In this document: in pieces, positions 7,962 to 15,558 of the stretch
How positions within the stretch are numbered: position 1 is the stretch's first letter
Layout: every line of letters starts with the position of its first letter
Origin: Streptomyces sp. YIM 98790
Lineage (GTDB): Bacteria > Actinomycetota > Actinomycetes > Streptomycetales > Streptomycetaceae
Direction of reading: 5' to 3'
NCBI RefSeq assembly: GCF_011421595.1
Contig: NZ_WTLH01000016.1
Location: 1 to 54,773, forward strand
Length of the DNA: 54,773 nucleotides
Translations under genes and position numbers: made by a program
Notes under the pieces: model-generated
Told to the model about the DNA's origin: nothing
Seen by the model: only the letters and a program-made list of their open reading frames with translations
Databases searched by the model: none

Positions 7962-7997
7962 CGGCGGGCTCAGCCGGCGGGCTCAGCCGGCGGGTCT
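7962..7997. repeat. 13-bp tandem duplication at the end of the spermidine-synthase-like gene
   Basis: Two perfect copies of CGGCGGGCTCAGC (7962-7974, 7975-7987) and a partial third. The stop codon (TCA on the plus strand, 7983-7985) lies in the second copy, and the first copy would supply an identical stop if the second were lost. The core GGCTCAGC recurs in the repeat at 19619. Confidence 0.75.
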
Positions 7998-8702
7998 GCG
8001 GGAGACGTACACGGTGTTGGCCGCGGTGCCGCCGTGCACGGGGTTGGGGAAGCGCACCACGTGCGCCTCGACGTCGGTGAACACCTGGGCGAGAACGCCG
8101 CGGAAGGAGTCCCGGGGCGGGTCGTCGGACCACAGGGCGAAGACTCCGCCCGGCCGCAGGTGCCCCGACAGGGCTTGCAGGCCCGCCTCGGTGTAGAACC
8201 CGGCGTTGTCCGGGCGCAGCAGGTGGTCCGGGGAGTGGTCGATGTCCAGCAGCACCGCGTCGAACTGCCGCCGCGGCCGGTGCGGGTCGAATCCGTCACC
8301 GGCGGCCATGGCGAAGAAGTCGCCGTGCACCAGGCGGCAGCGGGGGTCGCCGGTCAGCCGCCCGCCGAGCGGCACCAGTTCCCGCCGGTGCCAGGAGATC
8401 ACCTGCTCCAGGGCCTCCACCACCAGCAGCGCACGGACCCGGCTGTCCTGGAGGGCCGTCACCGCGGTGTGGCCCAGCCCCAGTCCGCCGACCACGACCT
8501 CGGGGGCGGGGCTCGCCGATGCCGCCAGACCGAGCGTGGCCAGGGCCTCCTCCCCGGCCGTGAACAGGTCGGACATCAGGAACTCGTCGCCGAGTTTCAC
8601 CTCGTGGATCTGCCTGCCGGAGACCGGCTCGATACGGCGGCGCAGGCTGATGTCCCCCATCGGGGTGCGCTGCCAGTCCAGTTCCGCGAATCGCACGCCC
8701 AT
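7983..8702 (-). CDS. Spermidine-synthase-like class I SAM-dependent transferase
   Basis: 239 residues of the polyamine aminopropyltransferase/SpeE-like fold. The nucleotide-binding loop is VVVGGLGLGHTA, followed by ALLVVEALEQVISWH (acidic residue binding the ribose) and FDAVLLDIDHSPDHLL at the active-site strand. Short SpeE-like proteins of this kind are common in Streptomyces and their substrate is often unknown; no speD is nearby. The ATG at 8702 has GAGGACGG upstream. It is 173 bp downstream of the formyltransferase gene on the same strand, so it may belong to the diaminopropionate cluster or have its own promoter. The spacer holds CCGGTC repeats. Confidence 0.75.
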   Translation of the reverse strand: MGVRFAELDWQRTPMGDISLRRRIEPVSGRQIHEVKLGDEFLMSDLFTAGEEALATLGLAASASPAPEVVVGGLGLGHTAVTALQDSRVRALLVVEALEQVISWHRRELVPLGGRLTGDPRCRLVHGDFFAMAAGDGFDPHRPRRQFDAVLLDIDHSPDHLLRPDNAGFYTEAGLQALSGHLRPGGVFALWSDDPPRDSFRGVLAQVFTDVEAHVVRFPNPVHGGTAANTVYVSRRPAG

Positions 8703-8875
8703 GGCAAACCGTCCTCGTCCGTCTGTCGTCTGTCCCCGGTCCCGGTCCCGGTCCCGGCCCCGGCCCCCGCCCGGTCCGGTCCGGTCCGGCCGCGTCGGCG
8801 GCTGCTCGTCACGGCCACGACGGGAACCGCGAGGGGAGGCCACTCCTATCACACCGCGGCCGGCCCGGGCCGTGG

Positions 8876-9667
8876 TCAGGGGGTTCGGGGGCGCCGGGGG
8901 CGGAGGCGGGTCCGGGTGCGGCGCAGCCAGTGGATCATGTCGTGGGAGGGACCGCGGTCGCGTGTCCGGTAGGTCCTGCCGACGGAGGCGGGCTGGGGTG
9001 TGGCCGGGAGTTCGGTCCCCTCCTCCAGCCGCTGCAGATGGGCGAGCAGCCGGTGGATGGCGAGCCGCTCGGCGCGGCAGTACAGCTGCTCTGCCGTCTC
9101 CGTTCCCGTCATGGGCGGCCGGACGGTTTCGATGACGGGCCCGGCGTCGACCCCGGTGGTGACGTGGTGGATCGTCGACCCGACGCGGTCGGGGCGGCCG
9201 TGGTGGAGCGCGAAGAAGAAGCAGTGGTTTCCGCGGTAGTACGGGAGCAGGCCGCCGTGCACGTTGACCATGCGCGGGCCGGCCGCTCTGATGATCCGGG
9301 CCTTCAGGACCGAGCATCCGATGATCACGGTCACATCGGGCCGGGCCAGTCGCAGCGCGGCCTCGGCCTCGGGGGCGTTCGCCGACGGCACGTGCAGGCG
9401 CAGGGTGCGGCCGTCGGGCGGGGGGAGGGGGTGCCCGGCGAAGTAGTTCCTGCGGTAGCGGTTCTTCCCGGTCAGGCGCCGGCGCCGCCGGTGGTAGACG
9501 CTGTAGGCCCAGTCCCGGTACTTCCGGCGGCGGCGCAGCGCCCGGATCTTCTCGCTCTCCGGCTCGACCACCACGAGCGGCACCGTGAACCGGGAGCGCA
9601 GCAGGGACTCCAGGTACCGGTGGTGGTGATCGTCGGAGTGGATGACGGCCACCCGGAGTCCGGGCAT
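8876..9667 (-). CDS. Formyltransferase-family enzyme of the diaminopropionate cluster
   Basis: 263 residues of the Fmt/GART formyltransferase fold. The catalytic Asn-x-His and Asp are all present: MVNVHGGLLPYYRG (Asn135, His137) and TGVDAGPVIE (Asp174), spaced as in methionyl-tRNA formyltransferase. The N-terminus is a Rossmann-like start (LRVAVIHSDDHHH) with an Arg-rich insertion (45-75). The Fmt C-terminal tRNA-binding domain is missing, so the acceptor is a small molecule. It would transfer a formyl group from 10-formyltetrahydrofolate to an amine. The ATG overlaps the SbnB-like stop by one base (TGATG), which is strong evidence of coupled expression. Diaminopropionate or a derivative is the obvious candidate substrate (inference). 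Confidence 0.8.
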   Translation of the reverse strand: MPGLRVAVIHSDDHHHRYLESLLRSRFTVPLVVVEPESEKIRALRRRRKYRDWAYSVYHRRRRRLTGKNRYRRNYFAGHPLPPPDGRTLRLHVPSANAPEAEAALRLARPDVTVIIGCSVLKARIIRAAGPRMVNVHGGLLPYYRGNHCFFFALHHGRPDRVGSTIHHVTTGVDAGPVIETVRPPMTGTETAEQLYCRAERLAIHRLLAHLQRLEEGTELPATPQPASVGRTYRTRDRGPSHDMIHWLRRTRTRLRPRRPRTP

Positions 9668-10767
9668 CAGCGGCTCCCTCCGCGGGCCGGCGGTCCCTGT
9701 TCCTCTTCCCGTTCCTCTTCCCCCGCTGTTCCCGGCCCCTGCGGGTGGTGGTGGCCGGGCCATCTGCGGGTCTCGCCGAAGAAGTCGGGGACGGTGACCG
9801 TGGTGCCCGCCTGCCGGGCCCGGCCGAGCACGTGGGCGCCGACCGCGATGTCCAGGACGCCCAGCCCGAAGGGGGAGAAGACCACCGGGCGGTCCCCCGC
9901 CGGGCGGACGCTGCCGTCCAGCACGCCGGCGAGGGTCCCGGTGACGAAGTCGCGCCTTCCGGTGCGCTGTTCCGCCAGGTGCGGGGAGGTACCGGCGGTC
10001 AGGCAGTGGTCGACGTCGTCCAGGATGTTGTCGGCCTGGAGGATCACCTCCGGCGCGAGATCCCGCAGGGAGATGTGCAGGACGAGCTGTCCGGGCTTGA
10101 AGGGGGCGTGCACATACGGGGTCGTGGCGGTGGTCGCGAACACCACGGTCTCGCACTCCAGGGCGCTGCCCGGGTCCGGGGCGAAGGAGGCCCGCTGTCC
10201 GTGGGCCGCCGCGAGGTGCGCCGTGAGGGCCCGGCCGGATGCCTCGTCGAGGTCGTGGACGACGAAGCGGTCCGGCAGGCAGTCCGCGGCCACCAGGTAG
10301 TCGCAGACGGCGCGGGCGATGACGCCGGCGCCGACCACGCCGATCCGGGTGTCCCGGTGGCCCCGGGGCCGCAGTGCGCGGGCCGCCACGGCCGCCGACG
10401 CACCGGTGCGCGCGGCGCTGATGCCGGCGGCCTCCAGGCAGGCGACCGGGTGGCCGGTCCCGTAGTCGTTGAGGATCAGGACGGCCGAGGCCCGGGGCAG
10501 GCCGGCGGCGGTGTTGGCCGGGAATCCGGAGACCCATTTGATCCCGGCGAGTGCGGCCTGCCCGCCGTCGCCGGTGAGGTGGGCCGGGAGGGCGATGATC
10601 CGCGCCTCCGGCTTCCCGGGGAAGCGCAGGAAGCAGCTCGGCGGGTTGACGGTCTCTCCCCTGCCGTGGGCGCGGTAGGTGTCCTCGACGAGCGCCAGGA
10701 TCTCCGGGCGCCCGGTGTCGAGGACGGAGCGGACCGCCGGGCCGGGAACGATCACGAAGTCAAACAC
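9667..10767 (-). CDS. sbnB: SbnB-like N-(carboxyethyl)-diaminopropionate dehydrogenase (ornithine cyclodeaminase family)
   Basis: 366 residues of the ornithine cyclodeaminase/mu-crystallin family, with AGIKWVSGFPAN (Lys77) and an NAD-binding RIGVVGAGVIAR near 141-152. Paired with an SbnA-like enzyme it fits SbnB, which oxidatively splits N-(1-amino-1-carboxyl-2-ethyl)-glutamate to L-2,3-diaminopropionate and 2-oxoglutarate. The GTG start overlaps the SbnA-like stop by 8 bp, and the stop overlaps the formyltransferase ATG. The last 35 residues are a charged low-complexity tail (Glu/Arg/Gly-rich) beyond the usual family end. No separate regulator is seen. Confidence 0.88.
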   Translation of the reverse strand: MFDFVIVPGPAVRSVLDTGRPEILALVEDTYRAHGRGETVNPPSCFLRFPGKPEARIIALPAHLTGDGGQAALAGIKWVSGFPANTAAGLPRASAVLILNDYGTGHPVACLEAAGISAARTGASAAVAARALRPRGHRDTRIGVVGAGVIARAVCDYLVAADCLPDRFVVHDLDEASGRALTAHLAAAHGQRASFAPDPGSALECETVVFATTATTPYVHAPFKPGQLVLHISLRDLAPEVILQADNILDDVDHCLTAGTSPHLAEQRTGRRDFVTGTLAGVLDGSVRPAGDRPVVFSPFGLGVLDIAVGAHVLGRARQAGTTVTVPDFFGETRRWPGHHHPQGPGTAGEEEREEEQGPPARGGSR

Positions 10768-11752
10768 GGCTCACATCCTTCGCCGCGGGAGCGGGCGTGC
10801 CGGCTGCGAGCAGGTGCGGCCATCTGCGGGCCACCCACTCGTCGTCGTAGATGGTGTCCAGGTAGTGCATGCCCAGGTCCGGGGAGATCGCGACCACCAC
10901 GCTGCCGTGCGGGATGCGCCGGGACTCGCGGCGCAGCGCGGCGAGGACGCTTCCGGTCGATCCGCCGGCGAGCAGCCCGCGCTCCTTCGCCAGGGCCCGG
11001 CATGCCTGCACCGTGTCGGCCTCGCTGACGACGACCACCTGGTCGGTCAGTGTCTCGTCGAGTATCTCCGGACGTCTGCTGGCGCCCATCCCGGGGACGC
11101 AGCGCCGTCCGGGAGGGCCGCCGAATATCACCGAGCCCTCGACGTCGACGGCGACGATCCGGGTCCGCGGGCTGTGCTGCCTGAGGTAGGAGGCGCAGCC
11201 CATGAGGGTTCCGGTGGTTCCCGCGGCGATGAAGAGTTCGTCGACGCGGTCGAACTGCTCGACGACGGCGCGGCCGGTGCGGGCCCGGTGCGCCTCCACA
11301 CCGGCGGGGTTGGCGTACTGGTTCAGCCAGTGCAGGGTGGGGTCGCGCAGCATCCGCAGCCGGATGTACTCGATGCGGGAGTTGAGGTATCCGCCGTTCC
11401 GGTCCCGGCGGCTGATGACGACGACCTCGGTTCCGAGCGCTTCCATCATCCGGATCGACTGCGCGTTGGTGTTGGGGTCGGTCACGCAGGTGAGGGGATA
11501 CCCCTTGGCCGCGCAGATGACGGACAGCGCGATGCCCAGATTTCCCGAAGTCGATTCGATGAGCCGGGTCCGCGGACGAATGCACCCGGCCTTCTCCGCC
11601 TCCTCGACGAGCGCCACCGCGGTTTTGATCTTGATCGAGCCCGCCGGATTGCATGCCTCGATCTTCAGGAAGCCGCTGCTGCCGGGAACGTATTCGTCTA
11701 TCCGGAGAAACACGTCCTCCACGACGAGGTCATGGGCTTCGTTCGCGATCAT
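10760..11752 (-). CDS. sbnA: SbnA-like PLP-dependent N-(carboxyethyl)-diaminopropionate synthase
   Basis: 330 residues of the cysteine synthase-like fold-type II PLP family. The PLP lysine lies in ACNPAGSIKIK (Lys41), the asparagine loop is ESTSGNLGIALS, and the phosphate-binding loop is AAGTTGTLMG. SbnA condenses O-phosphoserine with glutamate; with SbnB it forms the two-step route to L-2,3-diaminopropionate. The ATG at 11752 has a strong GAGGGAGG eight bases upstream. It is 76 bp after the ligase gene and overlaps sbnB by 8 bp. Confidence 0.9.
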   Translation of the reverse strand: MIANEAHDLVVEDVFLRIDEYVPGSSGFLKIEACNPAGSIKIKTAVALVEEAEKAGCIRPRTRLIESTSGNLGIALSVICAAKGYPLTCVTDPNTNAQSIRMMEALGTEVVVISRRDRNGGYLNSRIEYIRLRMLRDPTLHWLNQYANPAGVEAHRARTGRAVVEQFDRVDELFIAAGTTGTLMGCASYLRQHSPRTRIVAVDVEGSVIFGGPPGRRCVPGMGASRRPEILDETLTDQVVVVSEADTVQACRALAKERGLLAGGSTGSVLAALRRESRRIPHGSVVVAISPDLGMHYLDTIYDDEWVARRWPHLLAAGTPAPAAKDVSRV

Positions 11753-11828
11753 GTGACCGCCTCCCTCGGGATGTGGCGGGCGGGCCCGGCCGCCGCCCGT
11801 GCGGACGCCGCGCCCGGCATGCCCGGCC

Positions 11829-12995
11829 TCAGCCCAGATCGCCCGCGGGGGTCTGGGCCGCCAGCAGGTGCACGACGTCGGTGAGGCGTCCGCGGCGGCG
11901 GAAGGCGGCACGCTGCCGGTCGGCTCCGGTACCGGCCGCCCGCAGCCGCCGCAGGCCCGTGCCGGCCAGCCGGCGGTCGCCGGTCTCCTCCAGTGCCGGG
12001 CCGATGTGCCGCTCCAGGGCGTCGACGACCGCGCCGGTCTCCGTGACGCCTCCGGTGACGGGGTCCATGCACTGCCCGTGCAGTCCGTCGCGCGCCGCCC
12101 GCCAGCAGCCCGCCCGCAGCAGGTCCGGCGACAGGGGCGGACCGGGGTCGCCGCGGGCGACGGCGTGCAGGGCCGTCACGGCGAGGCCGCGGACCAGGGT
12201 GGCGAACAGCACGCTCTCCTCGGCGGTCATCGGCACGTCGGCGACCCGGACCTCAAGGGTGGGGTAGCGGGTGGAGGGCCGGATGTCCCAGAAGAGACTG
12301 CGCCGGTCCACCAGGGCGCCGCTGTCGGACAGCGCGTCCACCAGCCGGTCGTGGTCCTCCAGGGAGGGGAAGTACGGCGGCGGGCCCGAGACCGGCCAGC
12401 GGCCCCACAGCATCCGGCGCCAGCTCGCGTAGCCGGTGTCCCGTCCGGCGAAGTAGGGGGAATTGGCCATGAGCGCGCTCAGCACGGGAATCCAGGGGCG
12501 CAGATGGTTGCTCACCAGCACCGCGCGTTCCGGGTCCGGTATGCCGATGTGCACGTGGACGGCACAGATGAAATGCTCCGCCACCAGCCCCCGGTAGGTG
12601 TCCGACTGGGAGAGGTAGCGGGGAAGGCCGGTCACCCGCAGCGGGGCCGCGCCGTCGAGCGGTGCGGTGCCGCAGGCGATGGCGCTGGCCCCGGCGGCCC
12701 CGGCCGCGTCGGCGACGGATGCCCGCATCCGCCCGATCTGCCGCCGGAGTTCGGCGGCCTCGGTGCACGGCGGGGTCTGTGCCTCCACCTGGCACTGCCC
12801 CAGTTCGGTGGTGACCATGTCCCCCAGCGCCGCCTCGGCGTGGCGGACCGCATCGCCCGCGCCGGAGACAACGCGATGGCTCACCGGGTCCACCAGAAGG
12901 TACTCCTCCTCCACCCCCATGGTCATGCCCGCGTGGGTCGCATGTCCCGGCTCAAAGGCATCGCCCGTGGGCAACGCCATGACGTCACCGGTCAT
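11829..12995 (-). CDS. GCS2-family carboxylate-amine ligase (YbdK/EgtA-like)
   Basis: 388 residues of the glutamate-cysteine ligase family 2. The diagnostic MGVEEEYLLVDP opens the domain, followed by AVHVHIGIPD and TLEVRVADVPMTAEE, which belong to the ATP/Mg and amino-acid site. Members join a carboxylate to an amine with ATP (YbdK, EgtA, BshC-independent ligases). The start is ATG 12995; ATG 12980 is an alternative. It is the first gene of a leftward set with sbnA, sbnB and a formyltransferase. It could therefore couple glutamate or another acid to diaminopropionate (inference). YbdK-type proteins are also scattered in Streptomyces genomes with no known role, so the link to the cluster rests on position. 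Confidence 0.8.
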   Translation of the reverse strand: MTGDVMALPTGDAFEPGHATHAGMTMGVEEEYLLVDPVSHRVVSGAGDAVRHAEAALGDMVTTELGQCQVEAQTPPCTEAAELRRQIGRMRASVADAAGAAGASAIACGTAPLDGAAPLRVTGLPRYLSQSDTYRGLVAEHFICAVHVHIGIPDPERAVLVSNHLRPWIPVLSALMANSPYFAGRDTGYASWRRMLWGRWPVSGPPPYFPSLEDHDRLVDALSDSGALVDRRSLFWDIRPSTRYPTLEVRVADVPMTAEESVLFATLVRGLAVTALHAVARGDPGPPLSPDLLRAGCWRAARDGLHGQCMDPVTGGVTETGAVVDALERHIGPALEETGDRRLAGTGLRRLRAAGTGADRQRAAFRRRGRLTDVVHLLAAQTPAGDLG

Positions 12996-13188
12996 GATCC
13001 CCACGGTAGGAGATGTGCCGGACCGCCGCATCCCGGGCCGGGACGGCGGCGGGGCGGGGAATGCGGGGAAGGGAACGGGCGAAGGAGCGGGCGCCGCGGA
13101 CCGTCGGCGGGGCCGGCATTCTCCCGCGTTCCTCTGCGTTCGCCCGTGTTCTCCCGCGCTCTCCGCGTTCGCCCGCGCTCTCCCGCCC

Positions 13189-15396
13189 CTATCCGCCGGG
13201 CGGGGCGGCGGCCGGGCCGGGAGCCGCCGACGCGGGGGCGGCGGCCGGTGCGGGGGCCGGGGGTTCGCCGGGGAGGGGCTGTTCGGCCCAGATGGCCTTG
13301 CCGGTGGCGGTGTAGCGGCTGCCCCACCGGCGGGTGAGCTGGGCGATCAGGAACAGGCCGCGTCCGCCCTCGTCGGTCAGCCGGGCCCGGCGCAGGTGCG
13401 GCTGGGTCTGGCTGGGGTCGGAAACCTCGCAGATCAGCGTTCCGTCCCTGATCAGCCGCAGCCCGATGGGGCCTCCGGCGTAGCGGACGGCGTTGGTGAC
13501 CAGTTCACTGACGATCAGTTCCGTGGTGAAGGCCAGCTCCTCCAGTCCCCAGGCCGCCAGCCGGGCGGCGGCCAGGTCACGGGCCCGGGCGACCACGGCC
13601 GGGTCGGCGGCGAACTCCCAGTGGGCGGTGGCGTCCTCGGGCAGCGCCCGCACTCTGGTCACCAGCAGCGCCGCGTCCCGGGACAGCGGTGCGGTCAGCA
13701 CCCGGCCGAGCAGCTCGCGGGCGATCTCGGCGGGCGGACGGCCGTCGGCGGCGGCCCCGTCCGGCAGCAGCCCGGGGCCGGGACCGGGGCCCGGCCCGGC
13801 GGGGCACAGCAGCGCATCGGTGGCGAAGACCAGCACGCTGCCCGGCTCCAGGTACAGCTCGACGGGCTCGAAGGGCTGTCCGCCCGCTCCCAGGGCCGGG
13901 CCCGGGGCGAGCTCCACCGGCCGGGTGCGGCCGTCCGGCCCGGCCAGCAGCGGAGCCGGATGGCCCGCGCTGGCCATCACGCACCGCCCGGTGACCGGGT
14001 CGTACACGCAGTACAGGCAGCGGGTGCCGGCCGCCGCCCCCGGGCCCTGGGGCTGCTGCGGCTCGGTGGCGGCCAGCCGGATCACGAGATCGTCCAGCCG
14101 GGTGAGCAGTTCCTCCGGGGCGAGGTCCAGGTCGGCCAGGGTCTGCACGGCCGTCTGCAGCCTGCCCATGGTGGCCGCCGCGCCCAGCCCGTGCCCGGCC
14201 ACGTCACCGATGACGAAGGCCACCCGGCAGGAGGACAGCTCGACCACGTCGTACCAGCAGCCGCCCACGCCCGACGCGGTACCGGCCGACACATACGTCC
14301 CGGCCGTCTCCGCGGCGCTGAGCTCCATCCCGGCCGGGGGCAGCAGACTGCGTTGCAGCGTCTCCACGGTGCGCAGCTCGCTGGTGTAGCGCCGGGCGTT
14401 CTCCAGGCTCAGCGCCGCCCGGGAGGCGATCTCCTCGATCAGCGGGACATCGCCGGGGGCGTAGGGCGCCCGTGCGCCCCTGCGCCACAGCCCCAGCACG
14501 CCCAGCACGTTGCCCCGGGCGTACAGCGGGACGAACAGCGCCGACGTCACCCCCTCCGGGAACAGCAGCCGCAGCCGCTCCTCGTCGATCTCCAGCTCCT
14601 CGCGCCAGGCGGCCATGTCGGGCACCAGCACGCTTCCGCCGCCGCGCAGGTTCTCGCTCTCCGACTCCCGGGCCCGGACGGTGTCGCCGACCTGGTACGT
14701 TCCGGCGGGCCACACGCCGTCCGCCGAGGCCACGGCGGTCCGGCGCAGCCGTGTCCCGGGGACGAACGCGTCGGCCTCCCGGCCCTCGAACACGGTGCCG
14801 GACAGGTCGATGCTGGCCAGGTCGGCGAAGGCGGGCACCAGGATCGCGGTCAGCTCCTCGGCGTTGCGGGTGATGTCCAGGGTGCGGCCGACCCGGGTGG
14901 CGGCGTCGTACAGCAGCCTGAGCCGCTGCCGGGCGACGTACTGCTCGGTGACATCGGTGAAGACGGCGGCGACGCCGACGGCGCGGCCCTGCTCGTCGGA
15001 CAGCCGGAAGGCGGACAGCGACACCATCCGCTCCTCGCCGGGCGCGGCCAGCGGGCGCGCCGAGTGCTGCCAGCCGGTCAGCGGTTCCCCGCTGACGAGC
15101 ACCCGCCGCAGCCGTTCCTCGATCGCCGAGGCGTCCTGCGGAACCACCAGGTCCGCCGTGCGCAGCCCGCGCAGCGGGCGCGGCTCCCGGCTTCCCGGGG
15201 CGCGCCGCCACTCCGGCCGCAGGCTGGCCCGCCGGATGCGCAGATCGGGCCCGCAGACGACCAGCCCGATGTGGCCCTGGCCGAAGAGGGCCCGGACCAG
15301 GGCACGGTCCTCCGTCCCGGGCCCGGCGGGCCCGGCGGGTCCGGCCGCACCGTCCGGCTGCCGGTCGGTGCCATGAGCATGCGGGGACGGATTCAC
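13189..15396 (-). CDS. PAS-GAF-SpoIIE phosphatase with C-terminal anti-sigma-type ATPase domain, altered metal ligand
   Basis: 735 residues: PAS (35-160), GAF (170-340), PP2C/SpoIIE phosphatase (360-580) and an RsbW-like HATPase_c (595-705, SELVTNAVRYAG N-box, DEGGRGLFL G-box), then a Pro/Ala tail. Such proteins control partner-switching of sigma factors by dephosphorylating anti-anti-sigma factors and binding sigma. The first phosphatase motif reads GVGGCWYDV where the family has GGDWYD: the metal-binding Asp is Cys380. The second, IGDVAGHGLG, is intact. Catalysis may be weak or altered. GTG start at 15396. Monocistronic, transcribed away from the threonine-synthase-like gene. Confidence 0.85.
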   Translation of the reverse strand: MNPSPHAHGTDRQPDGAAGPAGPAGPGTEDRALVRALFGQGHIGLVVCGPDLRIRRASLRPEWRRAPGSREPRPLRGLRTADLVVPQDASAIEERLRRVLVSGEPLTGWQHSARPLAAPGEERMVSLSAFRLSDEQGRAVGVAAVFTDVTEQYVARQRLRLLYDAATRVGRTLDITRNAEELTAILVPAFADLASIDLSGTVFEGREADAFVPGTRLRRTAVASADGVWPAGTYQVGDTVRARESESENLRGGGSVLVPDMAAWREELEIDEERLRLLFPEGVTSALFVPLYARGNVLGVLGLWRRGARAPYAPGDVPLIEEIASRAALSLENARRYTSELRTVETLQRSLLPPAGMELSAAETAGTYVSAGTASGVGGCWYDVVELSSCRVAFVIGDVAGHGLGAAATMGRLQTAVQTLADLDLAPEELLTRLDDLVIRLAATEPQQPQGPGAAAGTRCLYCVYDPVTGRCVMASAGHPAPLLAGPDGRTRPVELAPGPALGAGGQPFEPVELYLEPGSVLVFATDALLCPAGPGPGPGPGLLPDGAAADGRPPAEIARELLGRVLTAPLSRDAALLVTRVRALPEDATAHWEFAADPAVVARARDLAAARLAAWGLEELAFTTELIVSELVTNAVRYAGGPIGLRLIRDGTLICEVSDPSQTQPHLRRARLTDEGGRGLFLIAQLTRRWGSRYTATGKAIWAEQPLPGEPPAPAPAAAPASAAPGPAAAPPGG

Positions 15397-15558
15397 GTGC
15401 CGGTCTCACCTCGGGAACGCGACAACTCCTGCGGCCATTGAAACCCGCCCCGGCCACCCGCGCATGGCGACGGCCGCCCCGCCCTCCGGGCGGGCGCCGG
15501 CCGGGCTTACCGTGTGTCCGGTGCTGGAAGGTTCCCCGGGAGCGGAGGGAGAGGGCCG

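Noticed and set aside
7983..8702. A true spermidine synthase for polyamine metabolism
   Set aside because: No S-adenosylmethionine decarboxylase or agmatinase/arginase gene nearby; the short SpeE-like family often has other substrates.
9667..11752. Reading sbnA/sbnB as a staphyloferrin B-type siderophore locus
   Set aside because: No NIS synthetase, decarboxylase or siderophore transporter is present in the window.
11753..13020. A Zur box that would tie the diaminopropionate cluster to zinc, as in the EDDS zincophore pathway of Amycolatopsis
   Set aside because: The regions upstream of sbnA and of the ligase gene were read on both strands; nothing resembles the AT-rich Zur palindrome.
13001..13188. 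Small gene in the gap before the SpoIIE gene
   Set aside because: Only repetitive TTCGCCCG/TCTCCCGC runs; open frames lack a ribosome site and any recognisable protein character.
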